Made by a program: the position numbers and the translations under genes. Positions 12,591 through 23,471 of a DNA stretch of 64,000 nucleotides are shown piece after piece. Source of the stretch: Lotus japonicus (taxonomy: Eukaryota; Streptophyta; Magnoliopsida; Fabales; Fabaceae); the NCBI RefSeq assembly GCF_012489685.1, contig NC_080043.1, positions 84,026,292 to 84,090,291 on the forward strand, written 5' to 3'. Numbering within the stretch: the stretch's first letter is position 1; every line of letters begins with the position of its first letter. The notes under the pieces are model-generated. The model did not search any database. It saw only the letters and a program-made list of their open reading frames with translations, and was not told where the DNA came from.

Positions 12591-15537
12591 TTACAAATAT
12601 TTCCTTTCTTCTTGTAGTGACCTGAATATTCTGGCTGCTGATTCAGTAGCTGATTTGGGATTATGAGGAAGAGCTTTGATCACTCGCGGGAGGTTTTCAA
12701 CAGGTGTGTTCTGTTCTGCTGATAGCCGAGATGTCGGTTCCACAGGAAACAAAGGAAGTTCATCTCCTTTCATCTTCTTGGAAGGAGGACTACTAGCTGT
12801 ACTTCTCTGCAATTCTTTATCTTCCACTGAATGATGAGTTAAAATATTTCTCGACATCACTCGGCTAGTCTGCGTGGACAGGTTAGATGAGCTCCGGTAT
12901 AACATGGCAGAATTGACCTCTCCAGAGGAGTGGTGGTTCTGATCAGGACCATTAGACTGCCCCATTTTCTCAACAGACATAGAAGGATGATGCATTAATG
13001 ATGGTGGTGGTAAGAACTGGGGTAAAGATGAAGCAATGATTGGTGGTGGTGGTGGTGTTGGTGGCGGTGCCATGAAGCCTGCATTTGGAGCAATGATTGC
13101 CTTGTACACAAGGCCTTCAGATGGGGACATGACAGGAACTAACCACTGGTTTACTGGTGGAACTGGAGGGTAGACACAGCTTGGGGAGTTTATATCTAAA
13201 TGATGGCTATAATTTGATAACTGGTTACTGTGGCTTTTGCTCATGATGTTGTTGATTGGAGAAGGAAGTGGAAACATCCCAATTGCATTGTTTTTAGCAG
13301 GCTCAGGAGTAGAGGTTCTCTCAGACTTGCTTTCGAGTTTAATAACTGTGGATGGTGATGGTAATTTCTTGGTTGAAGATGATGTTTTCAGTTGTGGCTT
13401 GTTAAGCATTGAGTTATCTCCAAGCAATAAATGGGGTGACTCTGCAATTAATCTCTGAACCTGCTATTAAGAAATGATTTAGTTGCTTCTCATATCATAA
13501 TCCGAGTGAAAGTCAGGCACACATAAGTCAATAATTACCTTTATCAGTCTGTGGAGCTCAAACACTTGCATGAGGAAGATTCTCTGTTGACTGCATACAG
13601 CAATATAAGTATCAGGTTTAAGATTATAGCAAAACACATAAACTTGAAACAGGAACGATAGACATACAAACAGCGCAGACACCCTTCTGACACCACATTT
13701 TTTCTTTAATCTTCTCTTATTATCACATCTATCATATATTAGTATATCACATATCACATCTATAACGTGAGCTCTTCTCTTATTTTCTCACTCTGGTGAC
13801 TGTTGGATGTATGTACTATTTGAATGTACAAAAAGATGAACTAGTGAAATTATGAGTGCTTAGTCTCAAGAAGTGCAATGCATTTCTTTCTCTTGGACAT
13901 GATGTCTAGATCAGTAGATGTTTTCTCTATTTCCATCTCAACTACCATGATTTCTTTAGGTTGAGTTCATTTTCAAATAAGTAAATTTGTTTGCCTGGTC
14001 AGATACATATCCCAATGTTACAAATCTTAACCCATCATCCTACAAAATTTCCCTAATTCCACCAAATTTCCCTAAAAAGGAAAATACAAAAAGTTTAACA
14101 AAAAGAAAGGCCAAATCATAAACACATAATACTAGACAGACAAACTTACTTGATGATAGTTCTTCTTGCTTTCCAAAATTCCTTTTCACCTATAACTCCT
14201 ACAACACTGTCAGGGGAAATATCCCTCCCAAACAAACATTCTGAACTTGGTTTATTTAAGGTATCATGATCCCTATAAGCCTCCTCATCTTTATTGTCCT
14301 CAAAAGCTGCATGCTCTTCATGTGTATGAACATTCCTACCTTGCAATGTTTTTAAGCTATCTACTGAAATACTTCTAATTTCTCCTTTCAATGATCCATG
14401 TTCTCTCTTCATTGACGTAGAACTCCTTCCTTTCACCAATGAGTTTAAGGATTCATCATCTCTCATATCACCAAAACCATCTAATGGGTGAGGAGGCCCT
14501 TCCTCTGGCTTCAGACCAATTTGTCTCACAACTATAGGCTCTTCCATCTGGTTCTTCCCATATTTTGCTGAATTCAGATCTATGGCTTCAGATGAATTCA
14601 CCTTGTTTCTAAATGAGTGTAGACTTTTGAGCGAACAGTTCAAATTATTTCTTGCGAGTTTATCATCATCTTTATCATTTTGAATGATGCCGCAGCTTGA
14701 ATTTCTCTCACAGGCAGAACCAGAAGTCATAAAAGCATCCTCACCAAGTGTTTTCAGGGAATTCTTACTAGTGAGGAAACTACCCTGCTGAAACAAATTA
14801 AATACACCAGTAAGTGACAATGAGAACAAGAAGTTTAAATTCTGGCCGTTTGTAGGTTACAAAAGAAGAAAGAGAGACAAAAGATGTGTGCTCCAATATC
14901 AATTTAAGGGTTAAGTACTTTTTATTAACTCTTACAGTCTTACTTGAACTATGTTGAAAGATTCCAAGCTTAATTATTCTCAAAAGTTTTACTATGTACT
15001 ATACATAAAAACTTCTATTTTCTTCTGGTTACAATGTCAAGTAGTATTATAAGATTATGGCACTTAGTGCCTTCATTCAAGCTTCTACTTGTTCGAAAAA
15101 CTCAAGACAAAATCACAGTGGACAGAAGCAAAAGCTAAAGGAAGTTGTTGTCCACTATGATTTTGGTTTCACCGTGGTTTCCGAACGAGTTTCTAAACAT
15201 GCATGGTAAGCTTATGGAGAGATTGGAAAAACAATGTGAGTTTCTTTCCATCTATTAATTAATCGATTAAAGGCAAAAATTGAATGAACATTACTTGACT
15301 CACTTGGGTAGATGTTGGAGGAAGTGTGCAGTTTCTTAGCAGGAGAGGAAACAAGGATGGTGATCCTGATTCTGATGATGCAAATTGACCTTGAGAAGAA
15401 GGGATGCTGAATTGTTCATAGAGAGCCATCTTATTCCTTGGAGGTGCTTTTGGCCCTCCTTTCTCTGCATCTTTAACATGCAACCTAGGAAACATTGGGC
15501 TAATCATCTCCTTCCCCTCACCAATTGCCCCTTTCAT
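12591..15537 (-). CDS. ELF3: EARLY FLOWERING 3 (ELF3)-like protein (4 exons, 597 aa)
   Basis: Exons 15537-15304, 14787-14150, 13590-13539 and 13460-12591; the exon 2/3 join completes the Asn in RRTIINQQRI. ELF3 is the scaffold of the evening complex (with ELF4 and LUX), which represses clock and growth genes at night and delays flowering. The conserved blocks are visible: the N-terminal [20 protein letters not shown] (residues about 15-34) with NKMALYEQF next, the central block ending in [18 protein letters not shown] and [18 protein letters not shown] (about 268-318), the Pro-rich part with [13 protein letters not shown] and a PPPTPPPPP run (about 411-450), and the C-terminal [20 protein letters not shown] block. 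It is shorter than Arabidopsis ELF3 (695 aa) and has no long polyglutamine tract. The start is the first ATG before the conserved block. Legume ELF3 orthologues (pea HR) control photoperiod response. Confidence 0.95.
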
Positions 15538-16506
15538 CTTTACTCCTCTTTCTACACCCTATTCACTAACAAAAATTTCACAAAAATTCCCTTTCCATTC
15601 TTAGAAAATTGTCAATCCAGCACGTGTTTGTCAGTTGGAAAAACCACTTCAGGAGGAGTATTCAAAACTCAAATCTCTAAGTTCTGTTAGGACAAGAAAT
15701 TCCAACCCTATGAAAACAAATCAATCGATCCACTAGGCAATTTGCGGCGCAACACAAAAAAAAACAGATTAACCAACTTCAAAGAGGTTTTCCTGATCGT
15801 ACATTATTAATAAGGGGAAGGAAGAACACATTAGAAATAAGAGGAGAAAAACAAAGATCGAAAGGCACCTACTTCTAGAATATTGAACTTTTCAGCTGAA
15901 AACCAATGATAGGCAAGCAACAAATTCATGAATTCACTTAGAAATGCGCCAGAACACAAGGAGACAATACTCAGCAAGTACAAAAGTGAAGGAAAGATCA
16001 AAGATATTAAAGAAAAAAGATTGAATGAGGATAGATTCAATAGAAACAAAGGGTCACCCTGAATCCACGAGGCACTGCCAATAAAAGCAAATAAAAAAAC
16101 TAGAAAGTGAGAGCAAAACTTGTTATGGGGTAGTATTATGGACCCAAGTTTTGTTCAGAACAGCTGCACTTGCATGGTGAGTGATGACCCTACCATGTTG
16201 GATAGAAAAAACTCATCAATGAGGGAGAGTGATGCTAAAATGGTATGATTCATGATTGGAGACAGAAGCAGTGTGACCGGGTCTCTCATCAAAAACTCTT
16301 GTGTGTATCTGCTTTGGCGAAGGACAAGGAAGAGCCAAAGAGGTAAGTGAATTGCTACCACATGTTGAAATCTTTCACGAAAAATCCGTTCAAAAATCGT
16401 GTCCTCGTATTTTACCAAATTTTGAGTTTAAACACTCCTGATTCTGAGGAAGTACCATCTCGTACGTCATGTAACCTTCCAATTATGTGAGGAGTAAATG
16501 GTCGAA
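15538..16506 (-). promoter_or_regulatory. ELF3 leader and promoter region
   Basis: No coding region. The leader probably contains a 5' UTR intron, since ELF3 genes often do and a donor-like GAA|GTAGGT is present near 15875 on the minus strand; this is inference. Upstream of about 16440 the sequence becomes very AT-rich and a Helitron begins at 16507. Confidence 0.35.
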
Positions 16507-18410
16507 TCTATATATATATATATAAAGCTCACTTGAGCTATAAGTATTAAATACATTAAACAATGAAGTTAACCAAATTAAATTTCTATTTAACATTCAA
16601 TATAATGTAACTTTTGAAACATGTCAATCTTTTTATTTTTTGACTTTACACATGCCAATATAATGTAACCTTTGAATTAAATTATGTAATAATTTTTTAT
16701 TAAATAAATTAAATATAAAGATTAATTTAGCTACCTATACTAAATAATAAAATTATAAACTAAATTTTGAGTTTTTTTTTTACATTACCCATTTATTATT
16801 TATTTATTTCAAGAAAACAATCATCAACTATAAAAAAAACTACATTAAATCATATGGTTGTACTATATATTAAATAGTAAAAATAGAAAATATATTAAAT
16901 AATAAAAAACTCCCATTTTTTAATTGTATTAACTATTAATTATACATTTCAGTTACTTATAAAAAAATATTTATAAGTATTAATTAAAAAATGTTAGAAT
17001 ATTAATTATCAATCATAAATTGAAGGGGAGAAAGTTAAAATAAAACTATGTAATATCTTGATACACAAAAAAATATTGAGAGTTAAATTAAATATAATAA
17101 AATAATATTTATTAAAAAATAATTAAGAAAATTTTGTCTTTAAATAAAAAAGTGGTGCTCTATAGGTATTTACCATTAATTATAATATGTGTGTATTCGT
17201 TGAAAAAATTCTTTAAATATAATATTTGGTCTATTATATATTAGTAGAAATTACTTGAAAAAGAATAACGGAGTAAAATAACTATGACCAAAGTTTAATA
17301 AGTTTAAATTTAATAAATAATTCTTTACACTAATAAAATCATTTCTTATTATAATTTTAAAAGTTAAAATTAATTTATTGTGGATATAATGTGTAAAAAT
17401 ATGTCTTTATAACTTATTTAAGATATTAAAATTTATTACTTGATTTCATATCTTTCAAATTCACATAATGATTTTCTATATTTTTTAAATGAATAAAATT
17501 TTAAGTCTACTTCAGTGCTAATTATTTAATATCAATTACTACAAAGAAATGCATGCGTATTTAATAATAAAGTTGTTTGTGTTGAACATATATGAGACTA
17601 TTGCTTGGTTTGTGTGTTTGGTTGTCAAGGGGAAGTGGAATGATTGTCCATATAATTTGGAATAGTTTGCTAGAGGCTTTGAGCGTATCGAATGGCCACG
17701 AAAACAAAAGATGCCACGAACAGTGTATTGGGAGCAACCGCCAGCCACTATTTTGAAGTTTAATGTGGATGAGGCGCGAAAGGGAACCCAATGGTAAGTG
17801 GTATTGGCGGGGTTTTGTGGTTACTTTGCAAAAGGAACTGGATTGTTGTGAGCTTTTGACGAAGGTTCAAGTAGTGTTACATGCTTTGTTATTTTTTCAG
17901 CAATTTAAATTTTCAAATGTGGTGGTTGAGAGTGATTCCTCCTTAGTGGTTGGGTGAGTGTCTAGGGGAGATAGGAGGTCATGGAAATTGAAAAATGTAT
18001 TTAATCATATAGATCATCTGATTTTTGTAATTCAGTGTGTTGGTGTGGTGCATGTATTGCGTGAGGGAAACACTGTGACGAACTTTTTGGTAAATCAAGG
18101 GTGTGGTAGAGAACAACATATAAGGTTTGTTGTGATCCAATGTAATTATCTAAATGAGAAGATTGTTCTCATTTTTATTGCGTTTCAATATTTTTTTTAA
18201 ATATCAATTATTAATTTGAGTAATATTAATTATTTAGATCTAGAGAACTCTAATTCTATTCAATGAATGTCTCACTTCCATTATTATTTAATTTATTATA
18301 TTTTATAATTAAACATATTTTATATTTATATTTATCAAAACTATAATAATTATATATAATTTTAAAAATATTATAAATCAACCCGTGCAACGCACGGGTA
18401 TTATTTCTAG
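16507..18410 (+). mobile_element. Helitron, non-autonomous, about 1.9 kb
   Basis: The 3' end has the hairpin CCCGTGCAACGCACGGG (18382-18398) and CTAG (18407-18410) followed by T. A candidate 5' end is TC at 16507-16508 beginning TCTATATATATA and preceded by A, giving the A^T insertion site expected for Helitrons. The body is very AT-rich and holds an RNase H-like fragment. No Rep/helicase coding is present. The 3' end is well supported; the 5' end is less certain. Confidence 0.65.
17690..18140 (+). pseudogene. RNase H-like domain fragment of a LINE (RVT_3 type), broken
   Basis: Pieces in shifting frames match the plant RNase H/RVT_3 pattern: LKFNVDEA near 17755, VVVESDSSLVV near 17922, and HVLREGNTVTNFLVNQG near 18050 (the usual form is REGNxVADxLAxxG). 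Stops and frameshifts separate them. It has no reverse transcriptase upstream and sits inside the proposed Helitron, so it is probably captured or nested debris. Confidence 0.7.
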
Positions 18411-18554
18411 TTAGTAAAGTATTACTCCCTCCATTTTCTCGAAAACTCCAAAAGAAATTATTGATTGACTGATGAGGTTGGGTGGTAAACCATGTGTTCC
18501 AGAAACATTTTTGTAACATCCATTTTTTGAGGGGTAAAATTGTAATATCATAAA

Positions 18555-19921
18555 AGTTTAATCCTCATATTAGTCTCTGTCTTTGTGTCGCCGTCTGAAC
18601 CAGGTCCCTGACCGGAAACATTTGTGGAAAACGTCCTCAGTTTTGCAAAGCGTGTGGAGCCAGTCCTCGCCGGAGTCCGAAGCTCCGGCGAGTGATGAAA
18701 TGGCACGCTGACGAGGTTAAGTGTGCTGACATGGATTTAAAGAAAATTAAAAATTTACACATCAGAAATTAAATCAAATTAAGAAAATTAAATTAAGCAC
18801 TAAATTTAATTCTTCATTATCTTAATTTTTTTTTTGAAATTTGTTATCTTATCTTAATCTTCCACCTTCATCTTTATTATCCTTCTTCACATTCTTCATG
18901 TTCTTCAACAAATAATTGAACCCAGAAACTTGAAAATCAAGATCAACCCTCCCCAAACCCATAAAGTTTACCCATAAATTAGCCTTTCCCATAACAACAG
19001 CAACCAACCCACAAGTTTTTTTTTTTTTGAGAAATCACTACGTTATTATGAAACTTCAATTTCTCAGTCTTAGTTTCTCAGTCTTATTTAAGGTATCTGA
19101 TCTGCAATTGGGTTGGAACAATAGAGGCGGTGACGCAAAAGATGGTGAGGATTGAAGAGGATGATAAATATGAAGATGGTGAAGGGTAAGAGAGGTGCAG
19201 GAGCCGCCACAGAGGAGAAAAACGGGTTTCATCTCACCAGACCCACAAAAAACCCTAGCTCTCCCTTTCATGATGAAACCCAGCGCTGCCACTCCTCTTT
19301 CATCTTCCCCAACCCTAAATTTAGCCTCGCTGCAACTCTGATCTGGGAGCCGCCACAGAGGAGAAAAACGGGTTTCAATTCCGATCTGGGAACCTCCATT
19401 AATTCCTGTGGAGTACCTTGCAGATCTGGGTTTGTGGAGGTGCTGGGGAGTTGCGGTGGCGAGAAAGAGGAGGAGGAGAGGGATAAGGTTGGGAGATGGG
19501 GACTTGTGAAGGGAAGAGCAAGGTGAGGATGATTGGTGAAGAGAAAGGTTCTGGAGACTTCTCATGTTGATGAAGATGATTTTTTTTTTTCTCGTGAGAT
19601 GAGAAAAAGATATGATGTTGAATAATTGAGTTTGGGATTTAGTGTTTTTGAATTAGGATTTAGAATTTGGTTTTTTTAATTTAATTTAATTTTCTTAATT
19701 GATTTAATTTCTGATGTGTAAAATTTTTATTTTTTTTTAATCCATGTCAGCTCACTTAACCTCATCATCGTGCCATTTCATCACTCGTCGGAGCTCCGGA
19801 CTCCGACGAGGACGGGCTCCACACGCTTTGCAAAACCGAGGACGTTTTCCACAAATTTTTTCGGTCAGGGACCTGGTTCAAACGGCGACACAAAGATAGG
19901 GACTAATATGAGGATTAAGCC
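18555..19921. mobile_element. Mutator-like element with about 270-bp TIRs
   Basis: The two ends are inverted copies for about 270 bases (shared words TTAATCCTCATATTAGTC, GTGGAAAACGTCCTC, GCAAAGCGTGTGGAG). A 9-bp direct repeat TATCATAAA flanks it (18546-18554, 19922-19930). The terminal bases resemble GGCTTAA of the 596-1186 MITE. The middle (19100-19560) is GC-richer, with an internal direct repeat of about 37 bases near 19200 and 19349 containing GCCGCCACAGAGG; this may be captured gene sequence. No transposase is visible. Confidence 0.88.
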
Positions 19922-19930
19922 TATCATAAA

Positions 19931-21717
19931 AGTAATAATTACAATTAGGTAATTGTTAATGTTACCCTCTTTCATATAATTTCACATCCCTCCTTTTAGG
20001 TGAGAAGGGGTGTTAATAGCAACTACCTTACAATTAAAGCAGCGCAATTTTAAAAGTCGGAATAATTAAGACTCGAATAAATGAGAGTGAAAGAGTGTCA
20101 AAAGGCAAATATTCAGAAACCTCACGTAATCAAAAGAAACTATGTCATCCCTCTCCTAGACAACACGCAGGATGAAGCTTCACCGAAGAAGATAACCTTA
20201 GCAAAACCATAATAAAGAGTGAGTATAGACTCGATCGAAAGACAAACTCAAAACCTCATTACAATAGGGACCCTTTAGAAACTTCACGTTGCGTCGAGAG
20301 ACGCTCCTCCATATGTTCACACTCCATGCTCAATGCGTCCTCCACAAACTATCTCTGTAGAGCCAAGTCTCTATGGTCGTGTTGTCGCCATCCAAAGAAC
20401 TCGCGTTCGATGCCACAACTTTAGCCATGTTCCTCCCAATCTAGTCATCAAACTTGATGATGGTGCACATCAATGCTCTAGGTGGAACGGTAATGCAATG
20501 AGTGCTCTTATAGTAATGTACGTCGATGATAAGCTCGTACTAATCTCGTTGTACCGCTTGAATCCAACCGTCATACGTCAACATGCGTGAAATCTTATTG
20601 TAAACCCACGCCGACAGATTATCTTACTCAAGAAGGTGAAGTTTGTTGCGCCTCGGGTACGACACACCCTTCCAAGTTTCGAACTCCAACTAATGGTGTT
20701 AAATGCCCAATGGGCTTAAACTTGAGAATTAAGGGCTTGTTTAATTATTGTTTTGTTTTTTCTGTATTTAAAAACAGTTTTCAGAAAACACTCTTAAGAT
20801 CTTATTTTTTTCAAAAGATAAAAACTGTTTGAATGAGACATTTTGCAATATTAAAAAATTGAAAACATAAATAGAAAAAAAAACTTTGATACTTTTTGTT
20901 TGAAAACATAAACAAAAAGTTAAGAATTGTTTTTCAAAACAGGTTATCGCAAATAAGTTTTTTTTTTTCCAGTTTTAAAAACATTAAACTATTTTTAAAA
21001 ACTACAAACTCTAAGGCCTTTTTATTGAAGTTTTAATAATTTGTTTGTCACAACCTGTTTTCAAAATTTATTTTGAAAATAATTCTCATTTTTCGTTTTA
21101 AAAAATAAAACACCAAAACACTTAAATGATGTTTTATGTACCAACAGATGATTGGTTCAAGTGGTACATGCTTGATTCTCCTTAAGTAAAGTCCCGAGCT
21201 CGATTCTTGTGGATGAGAAAAAACCCTGGTGGGAGAGTTAGTATGTGGATGTTTCTAGCTCGAACATGATTACTTCTGAAAGAGGACATATGTCTTACAC
21301 CAACAAACGATGTTTTATGCTTTTTAGTTATACATTAAAAAAATTAATGTTGGAAAATCTTTTATTCAAAAGATTTACTTTTCCTAGAAAACAGTTTTTA
21401 GAAGTAGTTTTTGAAAATAATTTTTAAATATAAAAAATTAAAACCACAATCAAACAATGTGTTTTTCACTTTTTCTTACCTCATGTAGCAAAAGTTTTGT
21501 CGAGTTCTCACTGCAAGCCCTTTCGGCGGGCTTTTGTCTGGCCCATCTCAGGCCCTTTAGCCAACATTATTTGAGAAAAAAGACCAATAGTACATAGGTG
21601 ATATGGCCAAGCTGAAGTGAAAAAGCCCATGATATGTTACTGTTTTGGAATGCAGAAGATGGACCAAACAAAATGATAAGAATTAGAAAGAACTCTAATC
21701 AGATAGGAATATCATTT
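19931..21717. other. Spacer with uncharacterised repeats
   Basis: No supported gene. 20030-20700 has more balanced composition and short open frames but no recognisable domain. 20715-21460 is rich in words of the type AAAACAGTTTTCAGAAAACA and their complements, as in the ends of degraded TIR elements, with a SINE-like unit inside. Confidence 0.4.
21138..21310 (+). mobile_element. SINE-like unit
   Basis: An A-box-like GGTTCAAGTGGTAC (21153-21166) and a B-box-like GAGCTCGATTCTTG (21197-21210) are about 30 bases apart, as in tRNA-derived SINEs. The ends carry ACCAACAGATG and ACCAACAAACGATG, a possible imperfect target duplication. Confidence 0.5.
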
Positions 21718-22393
21718 TGTTGGGGTTTTGGGCTCCCTTCCTATGTGGAGAAAGGCCCAAATATGTAAGCTCACTTTGTCTCACTTAAACAAGTGGAGAG
21801 GGGTCAGCTAGGGTTGAGAGAGAGGTCTAATTTAGCAAGAGAAGCAAAGAGAAAAGTGCTAGAAGAGAAGAAAAAGGATTTTCGCACAAAGTCTGAGCAG
21901 CATTTTTAGATCTGCCGCCACGCCTTCGTTCACCGTCCGATCGGGCTGAAATTTGGACAGCAGGTTCGTGACTCGTGGTTCTTCAATCTAAACGGTGTGA
22001 TTGGCGAGATGATTCCTGTGTTGGGAGAAAACTGCGTCGGACAGTAGCTTCAAAATCTGGTTTTTTCTGGTTTTCTTGGTTCTCTGTTTCATACTTGTTG
22101 CTTTGTTTTTTGGCCAATTATTGTGCACGAATTGTGCTGTGTATTAAGACTCTCTTGTAACATGATTTGACAATAGTGGAGCTCTATTACTGGCTTGGTC
22201 CCGTGGATGTTTTCCTTCTCACATTGAGAAGGTTTTTACCACATTAAAATCTTGGTGTCTCTTTGTTTGTGATTTTTAGTTGCTGCATTATTTGTTGTTG
22301 TTCCTCACAGATTCAGCAAGTTGGGGAAATTATTATCCGTTGTGCATTGCTTTGTTAGAGTTGTTATTGTTATTTGTGTTGAATTTCCCATCA
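21718..22393 (+). repeat. LTR-A, + copy (676 bp)
   Basis: Begins TGTTGGGG and ends CCCATCA, followed directly by a tRNA-iMet-type PBS (TGGTATCAGAGCC, 22398-22410). About 97% identical by eye over a 150-base sample to the inverted copy at 22778-23455. Confidence 0.9.
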
Positions 22394-22581
22394 GAGTGGT
22401 ATCAGAGCCGATGGTTGGTGTAGCCATGGTTACGGCTCCTTGTGTCGAAAGTCTTCCTAGCGGTGTGGCTAGGCGGTGGGTTCCGTTGACGCGGTGAAGC
22501 GAACGGCGGTGCAAGAGTGGATAAGCTTCCGTGGAGGGGGACCATGATAATGTGGAGGTGACTTGCACTTGAGGGGGAGAT
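22394..22581 (+). mobile_element. TRIM-like internal domain: PBS, 170 bp, polypurine tract
   Basis: It starts with a spacer and PBS TGGTATCAGAGCC and ends with the polypurine tract GAGGGGGAGA at 22571-22580, then TGTTGAG of LTR-B. Nothing is coded. This is the arrangement of terminal-repeat retrotransposons in miniature. A diverged relative of the same internal piece lies at 47575-47640. Confidence 0.75.
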
Positions 22582-22759
22582 TGTTGAGAATTCAAGTGCG
22601 GAGTTGGAGTCCTACATTGGTTAAGTGTGGGTGAGGAGAAGAGTTTATAAGAGATGTGACTCATAAACCTAATGCCTTAAGATTTTGGGTTAAGATGTGG
22701 CGTCGAGATCTCTTGGTGTCTTGCTCCTCGGCCCATGGGCTCCCCTATCTCCCACAACA
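22582..22759 (+). repeat. LTR-B, + copy (178 bp)
   Basis: TGTTGAGAATTCAAG to TCTCCCACAACA. Same length and nearly the same sequence as the minus-strand copy at 29429-29606. Confidence 0.88.
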
Positions 22760-22777
22760 AGTGCTCTGATACCACTC

Positions 22778-23455
22778 TGATGGGAAATTCAACACAAATA
22801 ACAATAACAACTCTTACAAAGCAATGCACAGCGGATAATAATTTCCCCAACTTGCTGAATCTGTGAGGAGCAACAACAAATAATGCAGCAACTAAAAATC
22901 AAAAACAAAGAGACACCAAGATTTTAACGTGGTAAAAACATTCTCAATGTGAGAAGGAAAACATCCACGGGACCAAGCTAGTAATAGAGCTCCACTATTG
23001 TCAAATCAGGTTACAAGAGAGTCTTAATACACAGCACAATTCGTGCACAATAATTGGCCAAACAACAAAGCAACAAGTATGAAACAGAGAACCAAGAAAA
23101 CCAGAAAAAACCAGATTTTGCAGCTACTGTCCGACGCAGTTTTCTCCCAACACAGGAATCATCTCGCCAATCACACCGTTCAGATTGAAGAACCACGAGT
23201 CACGAACCTGCTGCCCAAATTTCAGCCCGATCAGACGGTGAACGAAGGCGTGGCGGCAGATCTAAAAACGCTGCTCAGACTTTGTGCGAAAATCCTTTTT
23301 CTTCTCTTCTCTCTCACTTTTCTCTTTGCTTCTCTTGCCAAATTAGACCTCCCTCTCAAACCTAGCTGACCCCTCTCCACTTGTTTAAGTGAGACAAAGT
23401 GGGCTTACATATTTGGGCCTTTCTCCACATAGGAAGGGAGCCCAAAACCCCAACA
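22778..23455 (-). repeat. LTR-A, minus copy (678 bp), 3' LTR of the copia coding part
   Basis: On the minus strand it follows the polypurine tract GAGGGGGAGA (complement 23457-23468) directly downstream of RNase H, the normal place for a 3' LTR. It is an inverted copy of 21718-22393. At its far end it is followed by an 18-base PBS-like segment (complement at 22760-22777). Confidence 0.88.
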
Positions 23456-23471
23456 AATCTCCCCCTCACAA

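Noticed and set aside
19056..19565. 169-residue minus-strand frame as a gene
   Set aside because: It lies wholly inside a Mutator-like element, is low complexity and overlaps an equally long frame on the other strand.
20333..20590. Frame containing MYVDD, like a reverse transcriptase active site
   Set aside because: No other RT motifs lie before or after it; the match is probably chance.
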